This document shows positions 16,221 through 24,007 of a stretch of 64,000 nucleotides of DNA, piece after piece. Under the pieces are notes generated by a model. That model was not told where the DNA came from. It searched no databases and was given only the letters and a program-made list of their open reading frames with translations. The first letter of the stretch is position 1, and each line of letters begins with the position of its first letter. Source of the DNA: Paenisporosarcina sp050269735 (lineage in GTDB: Bacteria; Bacillota; Bacilli; Bacillales_A; Planococcaceae); NCBI RefSeq assembly GCF_050269735.1, contig NZ_JBNNIX010000002.1, forward strand, positions 496,001 to 560,000. The letters run 5' to 3'. Position numbers and translations under genes: made by a program.

Positions 16221-16821
16221 GGCGCGCTCCCGCTGATTTCAAATCAATCAACTGTAGGTTTTTCAGTTCGCGATACAGTTCCGCCACCGGCAAGCCCACT
16301 ACATTATTGTAATCACCATTAATATGTTCCACCATCAAAGCACCGACAGTTTGGATTCCGTAACCTCCTGCTTTGTCAAAACAATCCCCACTCGCTACAT
16401 AACTGTCGATCCATTCGTCCGACAGTCGATAAAAAGTGACTTTCGTCTTTTCGAAAAACACACTGCAAATATCTTCGAAATAAATAGCCACTCCGGTAAT
16501 CACAGTATGTGTTCGACCGGACAATCGGCGTAAATATAGTTTTGCCATTTCTGCACTCTCAGGTTTTCCAAGGGGCTCATCATCAATAAAAACCATGGTA
16601 TCGGCACTGATGACGATGGCGTGTTGATTACGTTCAGCGACGGACAAGCCTTTCTCCATGGCAATATTGCAAACGAGTTCAGATGGCGATCCTCCGTAAA
16701 TGGCGTTCTCGTCCACTTCCATCGTTTTCACTTCGAATGGTACGCCAATCAGTGAGAGCAGTTCTTTTCTCCTTGGTGAAGCAGATGCTAAAATAAGCGG
16801 TTTTGTCGTTTTAAATTCCAA
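16210..16821 (-). CDS. maf: Maf-type nucleoside triphosphate pyrophosphatase
   Basis: Maf proteins hydrolyse dTTP/UTP or modified nucleotides and affect septation in B. subtilis. The signature ILASASPRRKELLSLIG is at residues about 10-26, SADTMVF supplies the catalytic Asp, and GKPESAEMAKLYLRRLSGRTHTVITGV follows. The start is TTG at 16821 with AAGGAG 9 nt upstream. At 203 aa it is standard length. It overlaps radC. Confidence 0.95.
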   Translation of the reverse strand: MEFKTTKPLILASASPRRKELLSLIGVPFEVKTMEVDENAIYGGSPSELVCNIAMEKGLSVAERNQHAIVISADTMVFIDDEPLGKPESAEMAKLYLRRLSGRTHTVITGVAIYFEDICSVFFEKTKVTFYRLSDEWIDSYVASGDCFDKAGGYGIQTVGALMVEHINGDYNNVVGLPVAELYRELKNLQLIDLKSAGARHDH

Positions 16822-16907
16822 TGAAATCAGCTCCTTTTTGACATCATACAGAACGAAGCCATAGTTGAAAAATGTGTCGAAAGGGCAATAATTTCATTTT
16901 AACCATT

Positions 16908-17555
16908 TTAAGACGGCGATAATTCAATTTTCAAGCAGTCATTTTGTGCGAAATAATGTGATAACAATTGAACCCGAATGACATTAAAATCCTTCGAAAG
17001 GGTTGATATAGCAGTGATATTGGAATCCCAGTCCTTCGGTTTTGCCCCTTCATTTTCAGTGCCCGCAAAATTAAATTTTGCCGGGTCTTGATTTGCCAGA
17101 AAAACGGGAAATTTTTGCATCGACTGTTCGGTACAAGCGGATGAATTGATCTTGAACGGTTTTACGAATGATTCAGTGCTTCCCTCCACTTTCACTTCAC
17201 TTTCCACAGTGCTCGCGGCAGACCATACATAATATTTGCCGTCCGTAATGACAATGGCTGCAGATTTCATGGCTGGGTTCGACTGAAGCAATGCAGTGGC
17301 ACCATCTGCTGAAGTAAATACACCGTGTTGCTTCGCATAAAATTGAGTCGGTGTCGTTACATCTGCCGGTGCCGTCACTTCCACTTTGTCAGGCTTCTCA
17401 GTCGTTGCAGGTGTCACTGGCGTTTCAGCTGTAGTTGAAATGTCTTGCCACTGAATAAAAATCGCGAATATGCCAATCGAAACAGCCCCGATAAGAAAAC
17501 CATGTATGATTGCCAATGTGTATGAAAACTTTGAGAATGTTTTTGAAAAACGCAC
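16908..17555 (-). CDS. SpoIIB-like membrane protein with degenerate SPOR domain
   Basis: It lies in the exact slot of spoIIB, between comC and maf. 215 aa: short cytoplasmic N-terminus, one TM helix (about 13-34), a Thr/Pro linker (40-65), then a SPOR-like stretch (about 70-115; FYAKQHGVFTSADGATALL, DGKYYVWSAAST). SpoIIB (332 aa in B. subtilis) is a SPOR protein of the septum needed for efficient engulfment and SpoIIM recruitment. This version is shorter, its cytoplasmic region nearly absent, and it ends with a Cys-containing domain (SSACTEQ, NDCLKIEL). Assignment combines position and domain; sequence alone would give only 'SPOR-like'. Confidence 0.62.
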   Translation of the reverse strand: MRFSKTFSKFSYTLAIIHGFLIGAVSIGIFAIFIQWQDISTTAETPVTPATTEKPDKVEVTAPADVTTPTQFYAKQHGVFTSADGATALLQSNPAMKSAAIVITDGKYYVWSAASTVESEVKVEGSTESFVKPFKINSSACTEQSMQKFPVFLANQDPAKFNFAGTENEGAKPKDWDSNITAISTLSKDFNVIRVQLLSHYFAQNDCLKIELSPS

Positions 17556-17595
17556 TTGATCACCCCGTTTTTCTTTAAAGCTACCATGTGGGCAA

Positions 17596-17627
17596 TAAAA
17601 AAAGACAAGACCGGTGTCGGCTTGTCC
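17596..17627 (-). terminator. Terminator downstream of comC
   Basis: Hairpin GGACAAGCCG / CGGtCTTGTC with a 7-T run on the minus strand, about 16 nt past the comC stop. It separates comC from the spoIIB-like gene. Confidence 0.85.
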
Positions 17628-17642
17628 AAAAAAGTTTTCGAG

Positions 17643-18398
17643 TTAAAATAACAAATTCATATACCAGTCGAGTATTTCCTGGCCATAAAAATAGACAATG
17701 ATTGCAGCGAGTGCAATGGACGGTCCAAAAGGCACTGGCGTTTTTCGTCCTTGTTTTGAACGACGTAAATGAATGACTCCAACGATGGCGCCGATAAAAG
17801 CAGCCAAGAATAATGTTAACAGTGTCGGCAACATCCCAAGAACGAGACCGATCACAGCAAACAATTTGATGTCACCTCCACCCATGCCGCCTTTCGACAA
17901 TATGGCAATCAGCAACAAGATCCCGAACCCTCCTGCCGCCCCAATGATACTGTCCCACCAAGGCTCAAGTGGCGATAAGAATCTTGCAACAATTAATAGT
18001 ACGCTAAAAAATAAGAGAACCTTATCTGGAATGAGCATATAAGCAAAATCCGAAACCGTGATGATTACAAGCATGGAAATAAACAAGATTGCTACGATTA
18101 ATTCCATTGAGAAACCGAGTTTATAGAACGCGAAAGCAAACAATAACCCCGTTACTAATTCCATCACTGGATAAATCCAACTGATTTTCGTGCCACAACC
18201 ACGGCATTTTCCTTTTAGGAATACATATGAAAATACCGGTACCAAATCTTTAATCGTCAAGCGTCGATCACATATCGTGCAGTGTGAAGGTGGCGAGACG
18301 ATTGATTCATTTTTAGGCACACGCAATCCAACGACATTGAAAAATGAACCAAATATAAGTCCGTATATGAAAAATAAAGTTGTATATAAAATGACCAT
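17643..18398 (-). CDS. comC: Type IV prepilin peptidase / N-methylase (ComC/PilD)
   Basis: This aspartyl membrane protease cleaves class-III signal peptides of prepilins and competence pseudopilins and may methylate the new N-terminus. 251 aa with several TM helices; two CxxC pairs in the N-terminal loop (CTICDRRL, CRGCGTKI) and catalytic aspartates in TVSDFAYMLIPDKV and GGGDIKLFAVIG. It lies just downstream of the pilus operon but behind a terminator. Five prepilin-like substrates are encoded within 13 kb, besides any com genes elsewhere. Confidence 0.96.
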   Translation of the reverse strand: MVILYTTLFFIYGLIFGSFFNVVGLRVPKNESIVSPPSHCTICDRRLTIKDLVPVFSYVFLKGKCRGCGTKISWIYPVMELVTGLLFAFAFYKLGFSMELIVAILFISMLVIITVSDFAYMLIPDKVLLFFSVLLIVARFLSPLEPWWDSIIGAAGGFGILLLIAILSKGGMGGGDIKLFAVIGLVLGMLPTLLTLFLAAFIGAIVGVIHLRRSKQGRKTPVPFGPSIALAAIIVYFYGQEILDWYMNLLF

Positions 18399-18417
18399 AA
18401 ATGCCTCTCAATCAAAC

Positions 18418-18450
18418 AAAAACTGGAGGCAACGTACGCTCTCCAGTTTT
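18418..18450 (-). terminator. Terminator at the end of the pil operon
   Basis: Hairpin AAAACTGGAG-12 nt-CTCCAGTTTT followed by TG on the minus strand, directly after the pilO-LysM stop. It separates the pilus genes from comC. Confidence 0.8.
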
Positions 18451-18456
18451 GTCAGG

Positions 18457-19395
18457 TTATTTTGGAATGATAAGTGTAGAATTTGCCAATACTTTATCTG
18501 TCTTTAGTCCATTTGCTTGTTTGATTAACTCTTCGCCAAAACGATCACCGTAGTATTTTATCGAAATGGAGTATAAAGTATCACCAGGTTGAACCGTGTA
18601 GGTTTGAGTTTCAAAGTTACTGGTTACAGAGTTTGACTCGGTTGTCGTTTCTTCCTCAGCGTCATTTTCAGTAGTTTGTCCTTCAATGCTTGTCGTTTCA
18701 GTTTCACTTGTTACAACTACTTCACCTGTGTCAATGCCATTGTTCGCAGGAAGCGGATTCACTTTATCTGCAGGTGCTGGCGTATCGACTTTCGGACTTT
18801 CTTCGAGAAGCTCGGTTAGGTCAGGTCGGTAAAATGCCGAGAATGTTAGGTTCAATTGCAGTTTCTCATCTTCTTGATCAGCCGTTGTCACTTCACCTAA
18901 AGAGCTAAACTGAATGGAGTCAATGATTAAAATCCGATCCAATCGTTCAAGTTCGGCAATGAAAGACTCTAACGTGGTATAAGTAGGAGTTTCAATCGAC
19001 AAACTCACAAGTAATTCTTGAAGTGTTTCTACCCCTTCCGGAGGAGCTTCAATGACAAATGGTCCTTCTGTAAAGCCTACAGATTGGACTAATGATTGCG
19101 AGACCACTTCCGCCTTCTCAATTTGCAGTAACACAAGTTCAGTTAATGAATCAACAGGCACTTTCTTTTGCAATTCAAGCGAACTGGCGACTGGAATTTC
19201 TGGCTGATCCGCAAGTTGTTGTTCCAATGCAAACAATACTTGACGATCTGTTGTTAGCGTCGTTTCAGCAACAGCTAAACTTTCCTTATTAGGAGAAAAG
19301 AAAGTGAAATATGAATAGGCAATAATTGCGATACAAAATAAACTGGATAATACAATCAAGCCGATTTCTTTTTGTTTACGGGTCAGACTACTCAT
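18457..19395 (-). CDS. PilO-like type IV pilus assembly protein fused to a C-terminal LysM domain
   Basis: Starting at the ATG 19395 (AAGGAG upstream; overlapping the pilN stop as ATGAGTAG) the protein has 312 aa. A TM helix (about 12-32) precedes a coiled coil and a PilO-type ferredoxin-like domain (about 40-190; TLESFIAELERLDRILIIDS, LQLNLTFSAFYRPDL). A Pro/Thr/Glu-rich linker (about 195-262) leads to a terminal LysM (TYTVQPGDTLYSISIKYYGD). PilO normally sits in the inner-membrane alignment complex with PilM and PilN. The LysM would anchor it to peptidoglycan, a plausible adaptation to a wall without an outer membrane. Confidence 0.85.
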   Translation of the reverse strand: MSSLTRKQKEIGLIVLSSLFCIAIIAYSYFTFFSPNKESLAVAETTLTTDRQVLFALEQQLADQPEIPVASSLELQKKVPVDSLTELVLLQIEKAEVVSQSLVQSVGFTEGPFVIEAPPEGVETLQELLVSLSIETPTYTTLESFIAELERLDRILIIDSIQFSSLGEVTTADQEDEKLQLNLTFSAFYRPDLTELLEESPKVDTPAPADKVNPLPANNGIDTGEVVVTSETETTSIEGQTTENDAEEETTTESNSVTSNFETQTYTVQPGDTLYSISIKYYGDRFGEELIKQANGLKTDKVLANSTLIIPK

Positions 19396-20146
19396 TGGGA
19401 TCATCTCCTTGTGCATCATCTGCAGGAGGCTGTGTTTCCGTTGCAGGAGTTCCAGTTGGCTGTTCTTCCACAGGTGCTTCGCCTTCTGTTGGAGTTTCCC
19501 CTTCCACAGGAGGTGCATTTGGATCAACTGGAACCGCAGTTCCTTCTGCTGGCATCCTAGTATCTAAGAAAGTAATTGAGTAGGAAGCCAAATAACGTGG
19601 CATAACCGGTTCAACCGGCTCAACTGTTGTTGCAGTACCATCAGCTTCTGCGTCCGCTCCCTCTTCCAACGGTTGATATGTAAGAGTCGATAATGTCACA
19701 GCTGTGATCAAGTCTGACGATTTTAACTGAGTTAAATAAAATGCAGCTTCACGGGATGTATCAAACTGAACATCGATCAGAGCTTCACTTGGAGATGTGA
19801 ATGAAAAGTTCATGAAAAAGCCACGTTCAGGAAGAAGTGAAGTAAGTTCTCGAATTAACGGTAACGTATCGTATTGATATGCTTCTGCCCAATCAACAGT
19901 TTTTTGGAGCTTTTGAATATCATTCAGTGCTTCCGTCGTCAGCATCTGTTCTTGTATGACAGCTTGCTGACTAGCAACTTTTTGGCTTTGGGCTATAAAA
20001 ACTTGTTGTTTGTTCTCATAAGAATTTCCTAGGAAATATAAGACAAGCCCTACGACCAATCCGATGAAAATAAGTAAGATGCCAGCCACGATAAAGGCAG
20101 GACGGTCCCGTTCTTTTTCGGACAGTAAATTAATATCGACTAACAT
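19388..20146 (-). CDS. pilN: PilN-like type IV pilus assembly protein
   Basis: PilN is a bitopic partner of PilM and PilO. It starts MLVDINLLSEKERDR, close to the conserved INLLP motif that binds the PilM groove. A TM helix spans about residues 18-40, followed by a coiled coil (about 45-70), a ferredoxin-like domain and a long acidic Pro/Glu/Thr tail (about 200-252) that is probably disordered. It lies 2 nt after pilM and overlaps pilO. The tail is unusual compared with Gram-negative PilN. Confidence 0.87.
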   Translation of the reverse strand: MLVDINLLSEKERDRPAFIVAGILLIFIGLVVGLVLYFLGNSYENKQQVFIAQSQKVASQQAVIQEQMLTTEALNDIQKLQKTVDWAEAYQYDTLPLIRELTSLLPERGFFMNFSFTSPSEALIDVQFDTSREAAFYLTQLKSSDLITAVTLSTLTYQPLEEGADAEADGTATTVEPVEPVMPRYLASYSITFLDTRMPAEGTAVPVDPNAPPVEGETPTEGEAPVEEQPTGTPATETQPPADDAQGDDPNE

Positions 20147-20148
20147 CT

Positions 20149-21102
20149 TTACACCTCTTTCAACGCAAGACCGAGTGCTCGATTAAAGCGTATCGGGATG
20201 GCTTTTCCATCTTCTAAATAAATCGTTTCACGAACTACTGTCGAAGTAAGAACATCAAAACGGTTTTCCATTTTCCGCAACAACTCTTCCCAACCAACCA
20301 TTTCACCGTTAAGCAAAATATGGGTGATCCCTTCATTTCCTTGGTTCATATTGTAGCGATAGAAATTGATGAGCTTTTCGATTTCAGAAATGAGCGAATC
20401 CATTTTAGATGTTTGTGCACCACTAAAGAAATTCGAATCATCAGGCTCCGCGACTTCTACTGGACGCATAAATAGAGGGAAATGTTGATGGAAAATCGAT
20501 ACAGTATAATTTTCGTTTTTGATATCCAATAGCAGAATATGTTCTTCACCAGTGTAGGGGTTTTGAGAATATGCCAAACGATATAGAGCGAGTGGTCCAA
20601 TATCAGCTACAATGGGTTTCATTTTAACTTCTTCAAAAACGTCTTCATATGTATTTAAAATGCTTTCTTTTGAAGCAATTAATATCGCTTCTTTCGTGTC
20701 AGTTGATGCAGTATAAGGGACTACATCGAAAACGGGGTCTTCGAACGGTAAATAAAGCGTCGAACCAATTTCAATAAAGAAGTGGCCTTTCAACTCATCC
20801 CTTCGAACGTCGGGAGGATATGAGAGTTTGCGGATGATCACATATTCGTCAGGTGCTAAGAACCGAACAGATTTGCGGGAAAGTTTCCATTCTTCCACGG
20901 CCTCGCCTAAAATCGACATCAGCGTATCCGCGTCCACAATTTTGCCATCCGTCACAACGCCGGAAGGCAAAGAACGCTCCTCTGCACATACTACATGCAA
21001 AGGAGTCGTTGACTTCACTTCCACCATTCGGATCGCATCTTCTTCAATTGTAACCGTCGCCACGCGTGAGCGTTTGTTTAGGAACGAAGGTGTGAAATTC
21101 AT
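20149..21102 (-). CDS. pilM: Actin-like type IV pilus assembly ATPase PilM
   Basis: PilM is the cytoplasmic actin-like component binding the N-terminus of PilN. 317 aa with ATPase-fold motifs: RVATVTIEEDAIRMVEVK near the N-terminus, ILLLDIKNENYTVSIFHQ in the middle and ILLNGEMVGWEELLRKMENRF towards the end, then ALGLALKEV. The order pilA-pilM-pilN-pilO supports the call. It begins 18 nt after the pilA stop. Confidence 0.92.
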   Translation of the reverse strand: MNFTPSFLNKRSRVATVTIEEDAIRMVEVKSTTPLHVVCAEERSLPSGVVTDGKIVDADTLMSILGEAVEEWKLSRKSVRFLAPDEYVIIRKLSYPPDVRRDELKGHFFIEIGSTLYLPFEDPVFDVVPYTASTDTKEAILIASKESILNTYEDVFEEVKMKPIVADIGPLALYRLAYSQNPYTGEEHILLLDIKNENYTVSIFHQHFPLFMRPVEVAEPDDSNFFSGAQTSKMDSLISEIEKLINFYRYNMNQGNEGITHILLNGEMVGWEELLRKMENRFDVLTSTVVRETIYLEDGKAIPIRFNRALGLALKEV

Positions 21103-21120
21103 AGAATCAGCTCCATGATA

Positions 21121-21618
21121 TTATTGTGTTGCTGTTTTAGTTCCAATAAAACTAGAATTAGAAATTTTACTAATTTGAGTATTAGTTAGTCCTTTAAAAG
21201 TTGTTGCTATTGTATATTCAGGATTTGTACCATCGCCATCCAAATCTGCAGAACCGGAGATTCTGTTTCCACCTTGTACCTTTTCAATAACAACATTATC
21301 TAATAACTTACCTTGATCTTCTAAATATGAAGTTGAAGGAGCTGCGATGGCAGGAGTAGTCATAGCCTTCCCAGCCAATGTACCAACATAAACAATTGTT
21401 CCATTAGGACTGTTATTTTCAGTGAAGTAAACATTTGCAGCTGCTAATGCATTTTGATAATCAGATTTTACAGCACCATTTCTACTATTCTGAATAACAT
21501 TCCCAATTGCCGGAATAGCAATTGCCGCAATAATCGCCAAAATAACGATTACTGCTAGAAGCTCAATTAATGTTAAACCTTTTTGTTCTTTTAATTTGTT
21601 TTGAATGAATTTTCTCAT
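21121..21618 (-). CDS. pilA: Major type IV prepilin
   Basis: The ATG at 21618 has GGGAGG upstream and gives a 165-residue class-III prepilin: a short basic leader MRKFIQNKLKEQKG, cleavage after Gly14, and mature LTLIELLAVIVILAIIAAIA with Glu at +5. The globular domain is small, without a cysteine pair. Being the first gene before pilMNO and having its own upstream hairpin, it is the best candidate for the main pilin. An in-frame extension to 21723 has no ribosome-binding site. Confidence 0.93.
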   Translation of the reverse strand: MRKFIQNKLKEQKGLTLIELLAVIVILAIIAAIAIPAIGNVIQNSRNGAVKSDYQNALAAANVYFTENNSPNGTIVYVGTLAGKAMTTPAIAAPSTSYLEDQGKLLDNVVIEKVQGGNRISGSADLDGDGTNPEYTIATTFKGLTNTQISKISNSSFIGTKTATQ

Positions 21619-21643
21619 TCTGTAAGCCTCCCTTTTTTCTATT

Positions 21644-21670
21644 AAATGGTACTTATACCAGTACCATTTT
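21644..21670. promoter_or_regulatory. Perfect dyad in the pilA 5' region
   Basis: AAATGGTACT-6 nt-AGTACCATTT lies 26 nt upstream of the pilA start. It could be an operator or an mRNA 5' stabilising hairpin favouring high pilin expression. No T run follows, so it is not a simple terminator. Confidence 0.6.
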
Positions 21671-21685
21671 ATAATAGCACCTTTA

Positions 21686-21695
21686 TATGTCGAAA
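21686..21695 (+). promoter_or_regulatory. Possible Spo0A box upstream of pilA
   Basis: TATGTCGAAA matches the 0A box TTTGTCGAAA at 9 of 10 positions, about 70 nt upstream of the pilA ATG and just upstream of a TATTAT element without a good -35. One-mismatch sites are expected a few times by chance in 64 kb, so this is only suggestive. Confidence 0.3.
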
Positions 21696-21747
21696 TATAT
21701 AGAAAAATAGACTTTCTACTCATTTTTAATATATTAATTTTAACTTT

Positions 21748-22959
21748 TTACATATTGTCCACATTCTCAAAAAGTCCAAACATAGGCAATAAGATTGCCA
21801 AAACAATAGTACCAACAAGTCCCGCTAATAAAACAATCATTAAAGGTTCAATCATCGCTTTTAGCTTGTCGGTTTCCGCGTCGACTTCTTTTTCATAGAA
21901 TTCCGCTACCCGCTCTAACATGTGATCAAGAGCCCCGGTTTGTTCTCCAATTGAAATCATATGGGGAATTAACGGTGGAAAAGCCCAATGGCCCATCATC
22001 GGTCCCGTCATCGATTCTCCTCTTTCAAGTCCATCACGAGATTTAATAATCACTTTCCCAATCACTTCGTTACCTACTACTCGTTCAACCATAGTTAGTG
22101 CAGTCAAAATAGGAACTGAACTAGAATATAGCGAACTCAATGTTCTGGTCATTCGCGCCAGGGCGGCTTTTTTCAAGATGTTACCGAAAATTGGCATACG
22201 CAATAATAGAGAGTCGAGCATATAACGCCCCTTTTCATCTCTTCGCACAAGCCATAATCCACTTGCGAATATCACAACAATAGCAATCAATACATACCAA
22301 TAATTTTGTACAAAATCACTCGCGCCCATAACAAATCTAGTGATGAGAGGTAATTCCCCTCCAAAATCACTAAACATATCAACGAACATTGGAACGATAG
22401 ACGTTAACAAAAAGATGACAACACCTATTGCCAAAACCGCAACAATAACCGGATAGGTCATTGCGGAAACTACTTTTTGACGGGTCGCATATGCTTTTTC
22501 AAAATGCGTAGCTAACCGATCCAAGGATTCATCAATCGACCCCGTTAATTCACCAGCTTGCAATAAATTGATTACTAAAGGTTCGAATATTCTTGGGAAT
22601 TTTCTAGCCGCTTCAGACAGCGATTTACCGCTTTTTAATTCATCAGCAATTTCAACCAATGCACGACGTAAAGCTTTTGACTCTACTTGTTGAGATAGAA
22701 TGCCAACAGAATCAACAATCGTTACACCTGCGCGCATCAATGTGGCGAATTGACGAAGAAACATAATGAATTGTTCACGTTTGACGGGATTTCCTATGAC
22801 GATATCTTTTTGTAGAGTCGTTTCTGCCATTTGTTTTATTTCAGTGATTCGGATGCCGTCATCTCTAAGTTTCATGATCGCTTCTCGTTGGTTGGCAGCT
22901 TGGACAATTCCTTTTCGGACGGCTTTACGGTCACGACCTATATATTGAAAGCGTGCCAT
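21748..22959 (-). CDS. pilC: Type IV pilus inner-membrane platform protein PilC
   Basis: PilC (GspF family) is the polytopic platform coupling the ATPases to pilin insertion. 403 aa with two T2SSF repeats (about 70-190 and 273-395), each ending in hydrophobic helices, and motifs FLRQFATLMRAGVTIVDS and GELTGSIDESLDRLA in the first and GEQTGALDHMLERVAEFYE in the second. Its start shares one base with the pilT stop. Confidence 0.96.
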   Translation of the reverse strand: MARFQYIGRDRKAVRKGIVQAANQREAIMKLRDDGIRITEIKQMAETTLQKDIVIGNPVKREQFIMFLRQFATLMRAGVTIVDSVGILSQQVESKALRRALVEIADELKSGKSLSEAARKFPRIFEPLVINLLQAGELTGSIDESLDRLATHFEKAYATRQKVVSAMTYPVIVAVLAIGVVIFLLTSIVPMFVDMFSDFGGELPLITRFVMGASDFVQNYWYVLIAIVVIFASGLWLVRRDEKGRYMLDSLLLRMPIFGNILKKAALARMTRTLSSLYSSSVPILTALTMVERVVGNEVIGKVIIKSRDGLERGESMTGPMMGHWAFPPLIPHMISIGEQTGALDHMLERVAEFYEKEVDAETDKLKAMIEPLMIVLLAGLVGTIVLAILLPMFGLFENVDNM

Positions 22960-23999
22960 TAATGCTCGTCCCCTTCAAGATACGGTTGTGCCGCTTCTTG
23001 TGTAATTTGACCCGACTCTACCAATTCTTTTACGGAAGTTGCCATCATGTGCATACCAGCAGCACGATTTGTTAGAATAACGTTCGGAATTTGATGAACT
23101 TTCGCCGTGCGAATTAAGTTCGAAATGGCTGGATTCGTAATTAAAATTTCAGTTGCCGCTCGACGACCTTTACCATCTGCAGTTTTAATCAATCGTTGAC
23201 TAATGACAGCTTTCAACACGCCACCAAGCTGCGTACGAACTTGTGCTTGTTGTTCGGGCGAAAACACGTCAATAATACGTTCAATCGTGGATGCGGCACT
23301 GGATGTATGTAAAGTACCTAAAACTAAGTGACCAGTTTCAGCAGCCGTTATTGCAATACTGATTGTTTCCAAGTCACGCATTTCCCCAACGAGAATAACG
23401 TCTGGATCTTGACGCAATGCTGCGCGTAGACCATTTGAGAATGATTTTGTATCGAAACCGACTTCTCGCTGATCGATAATGCTTGTCCCATGCTCGTGCA
23501 TATATTCAATCGGATCTTCCAGTGTGATGATATGCAAGTTCATATCCGTGTTCATATGTTTGATCATCGAAGCTAATGTCGTGGATTTCCCCGACCCGGT
23601 TGGACCTGTCACTAAAATAAGTCCTTGCTTTGTTTCAGCTAATTTCTTCAACGTGTTCGGCATTTGTAATTGCTCTACTGTTGGAATAATTTGCGGAATA
23701 GTTCGGAAAGCAATGGATATTTTTCCTTTTTGATGGAAGGCATTTACACGAAAACGTGCTACATTTTCAACTACGTGTGAGTAATCCAATTCGCCTAGTT
23801 CAAGAAATGTATCCCATAATTTATCAGGGGTAATTGCTTTCGCCATTTCCCTAGACATTTCCGGAGTGATAGGCGTGGATCCGAACTTTACAAGTTCCCC
23901 TTGTACACGAAATACAGGAGGTACGCCAACGGTTATATGAATATCCGATGCTTTTTGTTGAAACGCATTTGTCAATAAAATATCTACTGATTCTCTCAT
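22959..23999 (-). CDS. pilT: Type IV pilus retraction ATPase PilT
   Basis: PilT depolymerises the pilus and powers twitching or DNA uptake. 346 aa without the N-terminal extension of PilB. Motifs: Walker A VTGPTGSGKSTTLASM, Asp box LEDPIEYMHE, Walker B RQDPDVILVGEMRD, His box ETGHLVLGTLHT and the C-terminal PilT-type AISNLIRTAKVHQIPN. Retraction ATPases are absent from B. subtilis competence systems, so its presence indicates a true retractable pilus. Confidence 0.96.
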   Translation of the reverse strand: MRESVDILLTNAFQQKASDIHITVGVPPVFRVQGELVKFGSTPITPEMSREMAKAITPDKLWDTFLELGELDYSHVVENVARFRVNAFHQKGKISIAFRTIPQIIPTVEQLQMPNTLKKLAETKQGLILVTGPTGSGKSTTLASMIKHMNTDMNLHIITLEDPIEYMHEHGTSIIDQREVGFDTKSFSNGLRAALRQDPDVILVGEMRDLETISIAITAAETGHLVLGTLHTSSAASTIERIIDVFSPEQQAQVRTQLGGVLKAVISQRLIKTADGKGRRAATEILITNPAISNLIRTAKVHQIPNVILTNRAAGMHMMATSVKELVESGQITQEAAQPYLEGDEH

Positions 24000-24007
24000 T
24001 TTCTCAC

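Noticed and set aside
16870..16882. TGTGTCGAAA, an 0A-box-like site upstream of maf
   Set aside because: A single one-mismatch match without promoter context; several are expected by chance in 64 kb.
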